From contig CALXSA010000001.1 in assembly GCA_944390995.1 (NCBI GenBank), forward strand, positions 1 through 64,000: DNA of 64,000 nt. The letters are read 5' to 3'. The stretch comes from an uncultured Clostridia bacterium (GTDB lineage: Bacteria; Bacillota_A; Clostridia; TANB77; CAG-508). Within the stretch, counting starts at the first letter, position 1. Each line of letters opens with the position of its first letter. This document shows, one piece after another, positions 54,636-63,425 of this stretch. The position numbers and the translations under genes were made by a program. Below the pieces are notes generated by a model. The model worked only from the letters and a program-made list of their open reading frames with translations. It was not told the origin of the DNA and searched no databases.

Positions 54636-54715
54636 ATAGCTTGTCTACATGTATTGACTTAACATTAAATTTATTGTATAATAAAGTATGGTGATTTTTA
54701 CGAAAGACAAGCTAT
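54636..54715 (+). promoter_or_regulatory. Promoter bracketed by an 11-bp inverted repeat
   Basis: TTGACT (54654-54659) and TATAAT (54677-54682) with a 17-base spacer form a strong promoter. ATAGCTTGTCT (54636-54646) upstream and AGACAAGCTAT (54705-54715) in the leader are exact inverted copies. A repressor bound to both could close the promoter. Confidence 0.65.
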
Positions 54716-54750
54716 GGCAACGAATGCACATAGAAAGAGGGTAGAGTTTT

Positions 54751-55275
54751 ATGGAGATTGTACAAGGTAAACACTTTAGTATTACTGACCCACAGGGAGT
54801 AAACACAGTAATATATAAAGTTAATGAAACTGAAAAAGAATATTTAAAAGAATCACCAAAATATACAATAGAAAGACTAGACTATAGCGAAGAATTGAGA
54901 GGAGACGTAAAGAAAAAGACATTCTTCGTTGACGAGCCAAAAGAGGAAGAAGACCTAGTAATATTATCTTTTGGTAAGGATAGAGTTGTAGTAAATATGG
55001 GAATTCTACAAGATAATAAAGTAGTAATTTCTAAAAAGCCTACATTAATTAAGTTTGATACTCTTTATTCAGAAAAAGAGACTGAATTTAAAGAGTTTAG
55101 ATATACACCAAATTTAAAAAGGCCAATAACGATTATTGACCCGGAAACAACAGAAGAAATCAAACCTGTTTTATATTTTGATAAAGATACTAACGAAGTA
55201 AAAGGAAAATGTAAGTTAAAACCATATAAGTCATACTTTTCGTTTGAAATAAGAGATGAAAAGAAAGACGTATAG
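54751..55275 (+). CDS. Hypothetical protein, first gene of the T4CP operon
   Basis: The 174-residue protein has no membrane segment or signal peptide and is rich in charged residues (Lys, Glu, Asp). Two or three segments (F-S-I-T-D-P-Q-G-V-N-T-V, I-T-I-I-D-P-E-T-T-E-E-I) look like beta strands. I do not recognise a family. It shares the operon with the next gene (14 bases) and the coupling protein, so a role in the same transfer or secretion system is likely. Strong promoter at 54636-54715. Confidence 0.55.
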   Translation: MEIVQGKHFSITDPQGVNTVIYKVNETEKEYLKESPKYTIERLDYSEELRGDVKKKTFFVDEPKEEEDLVILSFGKDRVVVNMGILQDNKVVISKKPTLIKFDTLYSEKETEFKEFRYTPNLKRPITIIDPETTEEIKPVLYFDKDTNEVKGKCKLKPYKSYFSFEIRDEKKDV

Positions 55276-55289
55276 AAAGGGGAAATAAC

Positions 55290-55649
55290 ATGAGTAGTAC
55301 AAATGTACATTCAAACGTATATGCTTGCGGAGGAGAGACTATAGCAAAGGAGCCTAATCAAGGAATTGAAATGCCTCCTAAAAATGCAGGAAAAGGTCCA
55401 AAAAGGCTAGATGTAATTGAAGGAGAAAAAGCGTCAATACCGGCAATTAACAATATTGTTGTAAGAGATGGTAAGAAAGTAGCAGCAAGAGCAACATATA
55501 ATGATGCTAAAAATATTAATGAGCTTGAGGCTAGTGATATTAAAGATGTTTTAGTTGGAAATATGGCAAAAATAGAGCAAGCAATAAATGAAAGAACAGG
55601 TAAGAGTACTAGTAGGGCGCGTAAAAAGAGCGAGGATATGGAGAAATAA
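55290..55649 (+). CDS. Hypothetical protein, second gene of the T4CP operon
   Basis: This 119-residue protein begins M-S-S-T-N-V-H-S-N-V-Y-A-C-G-G-E and has many lysines and glycines with a helical C-terminus (I-N-E-L-E-A-S-D-I-K-D-V-L-V-G-N-M-A-K-I-E-Q-A-I-N-E-R). No membrane segment is seen. AAAGGGG precedes the ATG. It lies 23 bases before the coupling ATPase. No family recognised. Confidence 0.5.
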   Translation: MSSTNVHSNVYACGGETIAKEPNQGIEMPPKNAGKGPKRLDVIEGEKASIPAINNIVVRDGKKVAARATYNDAKNINELEASDIKDVLVGNMAKIEQAINERTGKSTSRARKKSEDMEK

Positions 55650-55672
55650 AACTAAAGCGAAGGTGAATTTAC

Positions 55673-57734
55673 ATGAACTATAAAGTTAGTAAAGCATTGA
55701 AGGCTAATAGAAAGAGTTTGATTGTAATAGTAGTACTATGGGTAATTTTATCCATAGTACTTGTTGCGCCTTTGGGGTATTCAATAGGTGCAGCAAGCCA
55801 AAGTGGCACATTCAGTTTTGAAATATTTTTAGAGACAATTTTTGTAGAACTGGCAAGTTTTACGTCATTTACTAAAGTATTTGATGCTGCATATATAGGC
55901 TATTTTGGAAAAACACTTCTATACTTCACAATTATATATATTATTTTTGCGATTGTAGGAATATATAAATCAAAGCCAAAAAATGAATTTACAGACATTG
56001 AGCATGGTTCTAGCGATTGGAGCGAAAATGGAGAGCAATATAGGATATTAAGCAAAAACCATGGAATAATTTTATCAAAGCATAATTACTTACCAGTTGA
56101 TAAAAGAGGAAATGTAAACGTTTTGGTAGTTGGACGGTTCAGGTTCTGGTAAATCTGCATCATATTCAATACCAAATGCATTCCAAATGCTAGGCTCATA
56201 TGTATTTACAGACCCAAAAGGAGAGCTATACGACAAAACCGCGGGATACCTTAGAAAAAACGGATATGAAATAAAAGTATTAAATTTAGTTAATCCTGCA
56301 AACAGTGATGGGTATAACCCATTATTACATATTAGAAGTGAAATAGATGTAGACGTTATAGCAAATACAATAGTAAAAGGTCAGAAATCAGAAGGCTCAG
56401 GCAATGACCCATATTGGGATGATATGGCAGAGATGTTATTAAAAGCACTTATATATTATTTAATGGCAACGAGGCCAGAAGAAGAACAAAACCTAGCAAG
56501 TTGTTCAGAACTAGTAAGGGCAGCAAATGCAAATGGTGGAAGCAACTTACTTACAGACCTAATGAATCAACTTCCATACGACCATCCAGCTAGAATGAAC
56601 TACAAATCTATAGAAATTGCACCAGAAAAGACATATGGGTCGATACTAAGTTCATTGCAATCAAAACTTGGTAAATTCGACTCAAAGGAAATAGCGGAAG
56701 TTACATCTACAGACACAATAGACTTTGATGAAATAGGTTCAAGGAAAACTGCTGTATATGTTATTTCTTCTGACACACACAAGGCATACGACTTCTTGCT
56801 AACAATATTCTTCTCGCAAATGATACAACAATTATATGACTTTGCAGATAAGAACGGCGGAAGACTAAAAATGCCAACATTCTTCATACTAGATGAGTTT
56901 GCAAATATTGGACAGATACCAGACTTTGATAAAAAAATATCTACATCAAGAAGTAGAGGAATATCATTTAGCGTTATATTACAAAACTTAGACCAATTAG
57001 AGGCAGTTTACGAGAAATCATACGAGACTATAATGGGTAACTGCGATACACACGTATTCTTAGGAAGTAACTCATATAAAACAGTGGAATATTTCTCAAA
57101 AGCATTGGGAGAAAAGACAATATCAAGAGACAGCAGGTCAATAAATAGAGATAAGCAATTCCATAGACAAGGTTATAGTGACTCAGACCAAGTAATGGCA
57201 AGAGCGCTGATGACACCGGACGAACTTAGAAGAATGGACAACGACATGTGTATTATATACGAAAAAGGCTTAAAACCAATAAAGGACGAAAAGTATTATT
57301 ATTTTGAAACTCCTATGGCGAGAAAATTGGCAGAATTTACGTTAGACCACTTAGAGTTCGATATAGGAGACAGAGGTAAATGGAGAAAATTTAACCCATA
57401 TAACCCTTATGTAGAAGACGAAGGCGAAAAGCCAAAGGACTTGAATGTGGAATCTTTGGATGACCTATTTGAAGATGAACAACCAAAGGAAGAAAACAAC
57501 AAAGAAAGCGCTGGAAAAAATGTAGGAAGCAAGGCACCAAAACAGGCAGCTAGCAAGCCAGTAGAGCCGGATGCGCCAATATTACCGCAAGAAGATGAAA
57601 CGGGAGGAGAAGACAATGGCGTAGAGACAGAATTAAAAAATGACGACGAAATCTTATCTGTAGACATACAGGAAGAATTAGAGGCAAAATTTGATGAGCT
57701 GTTTGGCAGCTTTGACGAACAAGATAATAAATAA
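55673..57734 (+). CDS. VirD4/TraG-type type IV coupling ATPase, read through a CGG +1 site
   Basis: Two membrane helices lie at about residues 17-42 and 80-100. The Walker A is V-V-G-[CGGT]-S-G-S-G-K-S near residues 153-161, where the in-frame CGG at 56135 (codon 155) must be read as one residue with a +1 step; otherwise the frame stops five codons later. The recoded product has 686 residues with F-T-D-P-K-G-E-L-Y, F-F-I-L-D-E-F-A-N-I-G Walker B and an acidic C-terminal tail. T4CPs bring DNA or proteins to a type IV secretion channel. No relaxase or other Tra gene is nearby, so this may be a solitary coupling protein. Confidence 0.82.
56135..56138 (+). other. CGG +1 recoding site 5 (coupling ATPase Walker A)
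   Basis: Frame: GTT GGA-CGG-TTC AGG TTC TGG TAA. Skipping C gives GGT TCA GGT TCT GGT AAA TCT, the P-loop G-S-G-S-G-K-S with correct spacing. Confidence 0.78.
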
Positions 57735-57742
57735 TTAAAAAG

Positions 57743-57786
57743 AAAACTGTTTTTGGGGACGGAGGAAAAAAACAGTTTTCTTTTTT
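57743..57786 (+). terminator. Terminator made of the REP-like palindrome, second copy
   Basis: AAAACTGTTTTTGGGGACGG, then AGGAAAAAAACAGTTTTC, and T. The 33 bases 57747-57779 are identical to the copy inside ddl. Here it ends the coupling-ATPase operon. Confidence 0.75.
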
Positions 57787-57968
57787 GCTGTTTTGAGTGA
57801 CTTCAAAACATTTTAAATATATATATACCTTGCCTTTTAAGAGCATTTTAGCCAAAGCTCATTATCCTGCAACGTCCAAAACAAATGTTTAAAAAAATGC
57901 TTGACTTATTTGGTTCCGTAATATAAAATGGTATAGAAAAAATTTCAAAAAAGAAGGGAAAGATTAAT

Positions 57969-59051
57969 TTGAAATTCATACACATGGCAGATATGCATTT
58001 CGATATGCCTTTTACAGTACTTAATAATAGGAACAAATTGGGAGAAAAGCGCAGATTAGAGCAAAGAGAGGCATTTAGAAAAGTAATTGAATATATAAAA
58101 GAAAATAATATAGAGTATTTATTTATCGCAGGTGATTTGTACGAGCATGATTATGTAAGAAAAACGACAATAGAATATATTAATAATTTATTTAAAGAAA
58201 TACCAAACATAAAAATATATATTACTCCGGGAAATCATGACCCATATATAAATGGTTCTATGTATAAGGAATTTGATTGGAATGAAAATGTACATGTTTT
58301 CGGGGAAAAAGTAGAACTAATTGAAAATGAAGATTGCGATATATATGGTTTTGGTTTTGGAGACTTTTATCGTAGAGATTCAAAGTTAGATGAAATTAAT
58401 ATAAAAAACAAAGAGAAGATAAATATATTAATTACACATGGCACTTTAAATGGTGGAACTACAGAAGAATTAGAATATAACCCACTTAATAAAACAAAAT
58501 TAAAGTTGCTTGGCTTTGATTATATTGCACTAGGTCATATTCATAAATTGGACTATAATTCTGAACCAGACCAAAGAATAGTATATCCTAGCTCAACAAT
58601 TGCTCTTGGTTTTGATGAGTTAGAACAACATGGAGTAATATTGGGAGATTTAGATAAGGAAAATATAAAATTAGAATTTATTAAAATAGATAATAAGGAA
58701 TTTAAAGAACTAGAATTAGATATTAGCGAAATAAATTCACAAGAAGAATTAATAGAAAAAATAAATAATATGAATTTTGACGAAAATATATTTTATAAAA
58801 TAATTTTAATTGGAGATAAAAATTTTGAAATAAACACATATGAATTAATGAAATATATTTTAAAGGATAATATTATAAAAATAAAAAATAAAACAAAATT
58901 AAAAATAAACCTAGAAGAAATATCAAAAAATAATAATTTAAAAGGTTTGTTTGTTAAAGAAATATTAGAGGAATTAAATAATAATTATTATTCAAAAGAG
59001 ACATTAGAAAATGTTTTAAGTTTGGGCTTAGAAATTATTGATAAAAAATAA
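57969..59051 (+). CDS. sbcD: SbcD-like DNA exonuclease, metallophosphatase subunit
   Basis: The product has 360 residues with calcineurin-like motifs: H-M-A-D-M-H-F near residue 5, A-G-D-L-Y near 54, G-N-H-D near 87, T-H-G near 158 and A-L-G-H-I-H near 195. SbcD cuts DNA ends and hairpins together with SbcC. The start is TTG at 57969 after AAGGGAAAG. An in-frame CGC at 58050 is in a normal position, so CGC is read as arginine. sbcC-like follows after a short AT-rich gap. Confidence 0.88.
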   Translation: MKFIHMADMHFDMPFTVLNNRNKLGEKRRLEQREAFRKVIEYIKENNIEYLFIAGDLYEHDYVRKTTIEYINNLFKEIPNIKIYITPGNHDPYINGSMYKEFDWNENVHVFGEKVELIENEDCDIYGFGFGDFYRRDSKLDEINIKNKEKINILITHGTLNGGTTEELEYNPLNKTKLKLLGFDYIALGHIHKLDYNSEPDQRIVYPSSTIALGFDELEQHGVILGDLDKENIKLEFIKIDNKEFKELELDISEINSQEELIEKINNMNFDENIFYKIILIGDKNFEINTYELMKYILKDNIIKIKNKTKLKINLEEISKNNNLKGLFVKEILEELNNNYYSKETLENVLSLGLEIIDKK

Positions 59052-59234
59052 AATAAAAAAATAATAAAAAAAATAAATAATTTATTTATAATAATATTTT
59101 TAAAATAATAAATAATTAATTATAAAAAATAATTAATAAAAAAATAATAATTAATTAATAAATAAAAAATTAATTAATAATAAAAATAAAAAATAAATAA
59201 TTATTTTTAATTTAATAAAAAAGGAGAATTAATT
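59052..59234. other. AT-only gap between the sbcD and sbcC-like genes
   Basis: About 180 bases that are almost purely A and T (runs such as ATTAATTAATAAATAAAAAA) with no feature except the AAGGAGAA ribosome site at the end. It resembles the gene-free stretch at 12-16.8 kb in composition. Confidence 0.6.
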
Positions 59235-61307
59235 TTGAAAATAAAAAAAATAAAAATAAATAATTATGGAAAATTAGAAAATAAAGAAATAAATTTGAAA
59301 AATAATTTGAATATTATTTATGGAAAAAACGAAAGTGGAAAATCTACATTATTAAATTATATAAAAAATATTTTTTATGGAATTTCTAAAAATAAAAACG
59401 GAAAAAATATTTCTGACTATGATAAATTTAAACCATGGGGCAAAGAAGAATTTTCTGGAAAGTTACAATATGAATTAGACAATGGAGAGGAGCTTGAAAT
59501 TTTTAGAGACTTTAATAAGAAAAAGCCAAAGATATTTAATAGTGAGTTAGAGGACATTTCTAAAAATTTCAATGTTGACAAAAAGGATGGGATACAATTT
59601 TTTTATGAGCAAACTGGAGTGGATGAAACCATGTTTACTTCCACTGTGCTGGCCATGCAAGAGGAGGTAAAACTGGACAATCAAGAGCAGAGTATACTTA
59701 TTCAAAAGCTCGCAAACCTAGCGGGCACGGGCGATGACAATTTGTCATATAAGAAGCTAATTGACAGACTAAATAAAATGCAGATAGAGGAAATAGGTAC
59801 AGATAGGTCTCAAGGAAGACCGATTAATATTGTTAAGGAAAGACTAAAAAGTATAGAGTTTGTCTTAAAGGAGTTGAAGGAGTATCAAAAAGACAAAGAA
59901 ACCAACAAGGACACCAAGGAAGATCTACTGGAAAAAATTGACAAAACAGGGGCAGAGTTAGAAGTATATAGACAGGTAAGTACTATATTATTACGTAAAC
60001 AAACTGAGGAAGAAAAAATTAACATAAAGAAGAAATATGAAAACGAAAAAAATACAAAAATTGAAGAATTAAAAACAGAAAAAAATGAATTAATTAAAAA
60101 AATAAATGAAAATAATAATAGAAAAAATATAAATAAAAATAATTTAATTAATTTTTCAGAAAAAAATAACGAAAATAATTTTAATAATAATTATTCAAAA
60201 AATAATTCTGAAAAAAATAATTTCAAAAATAAAAATAAATTAAATAAAAAAATAAATTATAAAAAATATTTCTTAATTTTATTTTTAATTTTAATAATTA
60301 ATATTTTAATTTTTATTTTTAATAATAATTATTTAAAAAATAATATAATAAATATTTTTAATTTTCTAATAATTCCAATTTATTTAATTATAATATTTAT
60401 TTATGAAAAAATAAAAAATAAAAAAATAGAAAATAAAATTAAATTAGAAAATGAAAAAATAATAAATGAAATTAATTTACAGAATGAAAAAATAAATTAC
60501 GAAATAAATGTGCTGGATAAACAAATAGAATTATTAGAAGATGAAAAAAATATTCAGGAACAAGAAATACAAAATGAAGAAATTAAATTAGATAATATAA
60601 TAGAAATAGAATTACAAAATTTAAAACAAAAATATAATAATAAATTAAATGTTAATGAATATTTAGAAAAAGCCGAAAATAATAATATAAATATTTTAAT
60701 TAATGATAAGCAAGAAGCATTAAATAAAAATAAAATGGATTTACAGGCAATAAATATTCAAGAAAAAAATATTTCTAATAAATTAGAAGAAATGGTAAAT
60801 TTGCAGGAAGAACATGACGAGCTTGAAGAAAAATTAGAAGAATTAGAAAAACGAAATAATGAAATAAATTTAACAAAAGAATTTTTGACGAAAGCATATA
60901 TAAATATGAAGAATAATATCACACCGAAATTCACAGAGAACTTGTCAAAAAATATTTCGGAAATTTCTAATGGAAGATATACAAAAGTAGCAGTAAATGA
61001 AGACAAAGGCTTAATAATAGAAAATGAGCATGGCGAATATGTTCCAGCCGAGCTTTTGAGCATAGGTACAATAGACCAGCTATACCTATCATTAAGGTTA
61101 TCTATGATAGATGAGCTTTCAAAAGAGAAAATGCCAGTTATTTTAGATGAAGCATTTGCATATTATGATGAAGAAAGATTGAAAAATATACTCGAATTTT
61201 TGAGTAATAATCTAAAAGAGCATCAAGTTATAATTTTTACATGTACAGAAAGAGAGAAGAATGTGCTAGATAAGTTGGGAATAGAGTATAATTTAGTGGA
61301 GTTGTAG
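59235..61307 (+). CDS. SbcC/Rad50-like SMC ATPase (YhaN type)
   Basis: The product has 690 residues. The N-terminal half-site has Walker A G-K-N-E-S-G-K-S-T near residue 32. The C-terminal half has an ABC signature-like L-L-S-I-G-T-I-D-Q-L-Y-L-S and Walker B M-P-V-I-L-D-E-A-F-A. Between them lie coiled coils (about 200-290 and 400-560) and a hydrophobic stretch of about 40 residues near 347-390, which is unusual for SbcC and could anchor it in the membrane. The middle part is extremely rich in Asn, Lys and Ile. The start is TTG at 59235 after AAGGAGAA. Partner of the SbcD gene upstream. Confidence 0.85.
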   Translation: MKIKKIKINNYGKLENKEINLKNNLNIIYGKNESGKSTLLNYIKNIFYGISKNKNGKNISDYDKFKPWGKEEFSGKLQYELDNGEELEIFRDFNKKKPKIFNSELEDISKNFNVDKKDGIQFFYEQTGVDETMFTSTVLAMQEEVKLDNQEQSILIQKLANLAGTGDDNLSYKKLIDRLNKMQIEEIGTDRSQGRPINIVKERLKSIEFVLKELKEYQKDKETNKDTKEDLLEKIDKTGAELEVYRQVSTILLRKQTEEEKINIKKKYENEKNTKIEELKTEKNELIKKINENNNRKNINKNNLINFSEKNNENNFNNNYSKNNSEKNNFKNKNKLNKKINYKKYFLILFLILIINILIFIFNNNYLKNNIINIFNFLIIPIYLIIIFIYEKIKNKKIENKIKLENEKIINEINLQNEKINYEINVLDKQIELLEDEKNIQEQEIQNEEIKLDNIIEIELQNLKQKYNNKLNVNEYLEKAENNNINILINDKQEALNKNKMDLQAINIQEKNISNKLEEMVNLQEEHDELEEKLEELEKRNNEINLTKEFLTKAYINMKNNITPKFTENLSKNISEISNGRYTKVAVNEDKGLIIENEHGEYVPAELLSIGTIDQLYLSLRLSMIDELSKEKMPVILDEAFAYYDEERLKNILEFLSNNLKEHQVIIFTCTEREKNVLDKLGIEYNLVEL

Positions 61308-61329
61308 AAGAACAAGCAAATATAGTCAC

Positions 61330-61380
61330 AAAAATATATGCAAAATTATAATCAGATTATAATTCTGCATATATTTTTAT
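61330..61380 (+). terminator. Terminator after the sbcC-like gene
   Basis: AAAAATATATGCA pairs with TGCATATATTTTT; an inner stem (AATTATAATC with GATTATAATT) extends it. Confidence 0.8.
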
Positions 61381-61408
61381 TGACTTTTTATAGCTTAAAG
61401 TATATAAT
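61380..61408 (+). promoter_or_regulatory. Promoter of the DUF4143 ATPase gene
   Basis: TTGACT at 61380-61385 and TATAAT at 61403-61408, 17 bases apart. Confidence 0.75.
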
Positions 61409-61444
61409 AAAGTAAATTACATATAATAAAAGAGGTGAGTGTAA

Positions 61445-62708
61445 ATGGAAGAAAAGTATATAAATAGAATAATGGAAAGAACTATAAAAAGGATAAGCGA
61501 ACAGTTTCCGGCAATAATGATAACAGGACCTAGACAAGTTGGCAAAACGACATTGTTACAACTAGGTAAAACAACACGGTAAATTGAATCATGTTTCGTT
61601 AGATCCGTTAAAGGAGAGAATGTTAGCTCAGGACGACCCAGAAATGTTTATCTCAATGCATAATTCGCCAATTATTATAGATGAGTTTCAATACGCTCCT
61701 AGTTTATTATCATATATAAAAATAAACATAGATGAAGAAAGATTGAAATGTTTAAGAGAAAATAAAAAAGCGCCAACGGGGATGTATTATTTAACTGGTT
61801 CACAAGTATTTCATACAATGAAAAATGTTAGCGAGTCTCTTGCTGGGAGAGTTGGTATTTTGGATTTATATGGTTTGTCTACGAGAGAGCTGAATGGTCT
61901 GGATGGAGACATATTTTTACCAGATATAGAAAAAATCAAAAAAAGAATAAAATGCAAAAGATATTCTGTTTTAGAGTTATATGAGAGAATTCTAAAAGGA
62001 AGTTATCCTGAAATCTATAGAAACAATATACAAAATGTAGAGCAATTTTACGAACCATATATTAGGACATATATTGAAAGAGATGTTAGAGAACTTATTA
62101 ATGTGAAGGACGAGAATAGGTTTGTAAAATTTGTTATGAATATTGCAGCAAGAACGGGTCAAGAGCTAAACATTTCTGACATATCAAATAGTATTGAAAT
62201 TAATAATAACACAGCGGAAAATTGGTTATCTATCTTAAAAAATACAGGTTTAGTATTTTTGCTGCAACCGTATTCTAATAATAATATAAGTAGAATTGTA
62301 AAAAAACCAAAAATATATTTTATGGATACGGGACTTGCGTGTTATCTGGCTGGATATGTTGATGCTGTAACATTGGAGAAAAGTGCTTATAGTGGTGCAA
62401 TTTTTGAGACATATGTTGTGACAGAAATTATTAAGTCGTTTTCTAATAATGGTATTGACCCTAGAAAGCATTTGTTTTATTACAGAGATAGCAATGGTAA
62501 GGAAATAGATTTATTAATAATGTATGATAACACAGTATATCCTATAGAAATCAAGAAAGGGATGAATCCTAAGAGTGGTGCGATTAAGAATTTTAATATA
62601 GTAGAGAAATTTGGAATGAATGTAGGAACTGGAGGAGTTATATGTTTGGCAAATGATTTATTTCCAATAAGTGAGAATAATTATTTGATACCAATTGAAT
62701 ATATATAG
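61445..62708 (+). CDS. AAA ATPase with DUF4143, read through a CGG +1 site
   Basis: Zero-frame reading stops at 61582, directly after an in-frame CGG (61577, codon 45). A +1 step gives 420 residues. The ATPase part has the P-loop I-T-G-P-R-Q-V-G-K-T-T-L near residues 28-39, the I-I-I-D-E-F-Q-Y-A-P Walker B near 80, and S-G-R/T-G-S-Q-V type sensor (Y-L-T-G-S-Q-V-F). The C-terminal DUF4143 part has a nuclease-like core with I-F-E-T-Y-V-V-T-E-I and D-S-N-G-K-E-I-D-L-L-I. Members are DNA-linked ATPases of uncertain role, often mobile. GAGGTGAG precedes the ATG. Confidence 0.78.
61577..61580 (+). other. CGG +1 recoding site 6 (DUF4143 ATPase)
   Basis: Frame: AAA ACA ACA-CGG-TAA. Skipping C gives GGT AAA TTG AAT CAT GTT TCG, the expected strand after the P-loop. 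The zero-frame stop follows the CGG directly. Confidence 0.75.
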
Positions 62709-62731
62709 CTTACTTCCTTATTAAATTAACA

Positions 62732-62768
62732 AAAGCAGACAAGAGCATATTTTCCTTATCTGCTTTTT
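62732..62768 (+). terminator. Terminator after the DUF4143 ATPase gene
   Basis: AAAGCAGACAAG pairs with CTTATCTGCTTT around AGCATATTTTC and is followed by more T. Confidence 0.85.
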
Positions 62769-62851
62769 ATATAGTGTGTCCTTTGAATTTGCCCTTCACT
62801 ATATATACATTGCTTTACTCGTCAAAATTCTCCCCTATTTTTAAAAAAATT

Positions 62852-63031
62852 TTAAAATTTATAATTTTTTATTCCTTCAATTAGTTTTAAAATTATGAAT
62901 TGGTATCTATCTTCATCTCCAAAGCTATATTTTCTAATCATTTCCTTTTTTCTATCAATAATTTCTAATATAGCCATATCATCTCCATTTTGTGCTAGTT
63001 TCCCTAATTCATATAAACTTTTATTTCTCAT
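62852..63031 (-). CDS. Small helix-turn-helix protein of the conjugative-transposon sigma pair
   Basis: A 59-residue ORF starts at 63031, two bases after the sigma-factor stop, with AGGAGG upstream inside the sigma gene. The product has an N-terminal helix (L-Y-E-L-G-K-L-A-Q-N-G-D-D-M-A-I-L-E-I-I-D) and M-I-R-K-Y-S-F-G-D-E-D-R-Y-Q, the pattern of the HTH_16-type proteins that accompany small sigma factors in conjugative transposons. It is not a full domain, ending soon after a third helix. Confidence 0.6.
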   Translation of the reverse strand: MRNKSLYELGKLAQNGDDMAILEIIDRKKEMIRKYSFGDEDRYQFIILKLIEGIKNYKF

Positions 63032-63032
63032 C

Positions 63033-63425
63033 TTATAACTCCTCCTCTAAATATTTTTTTAACTTGTTAATTGCTCTAATTTTTATTTTACTTATTGTTT
63101 TGGTATAAACTTCTAATATCTCTGCTGCTTCCTGTTGCGTTAATTCTTCTTGAAATAGCAAAAAAATAACTGCCTGCTCGATTGCAGACAGTGATTCTAA
63201 AGCTTTTTTTAGTTGTAAAGAGGTGTCGACTCTCTCGACACTTGAAAAAGTGTCTTTTTCTGATATGAACTTTTGTAAAAAGAAGGAATATTCCTCATTA
63301 TTTAGTATTGTTTGTTCTCTTCCTTTCATTTTCATCTGTTTTTTAAAATAATACTTTGACGAAAGTATAATAGTTTTATTTAAGTAACTATCAAACTTTT
63401 CCTCCCTTCCATTTAATTGGGCCAT
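63033..63425 (-). CDS. Small sigma-70-like factor (region 4 only)
   Basis: This 130-residue protein has a sigma region 4 helix-turn-helix at the C-terminus: L-S-A-I-E-Q-A-V-I-F-L-L-F-Q-E-E-L-T-Q-Q-E-A-A-E-I-L-E-V-Y-T-K-T-I-S-K-I-K-I-R-A. The N-terminal part does not show a region 2. Such short factors occur with conjugative elements of the Tn916 type. The ATG at 63425 has AAGGAG upstream. It is co-translated with the small HTH gene after it. Confidence 0.75.
   Translation of the reverse strand: MAQLNGREEKFDSYLNKTIILSSKYYFKKQMKMKGREQTILNNEEYSFFLQKFISEKDTFSSVERVDTSLQLKKALESLSAIEQAVIFLLFQEELTQQEAAEILEVYTKTISKIKIRAINKLKKYLEEEL

Noticed and set aside
22337..61580. Treating the six broken genes as ordinary pseudogenes or random sequencing indels
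   Set aside because: All six breaks need the same direction (+1), lie exactly at an in-frame CGG and leave long open frames behind them, while no intact gene has an in-frame CGG. Random errors would not choose one codon and one phase. Raw reads could still overturn this, so it stays as the main alternative.
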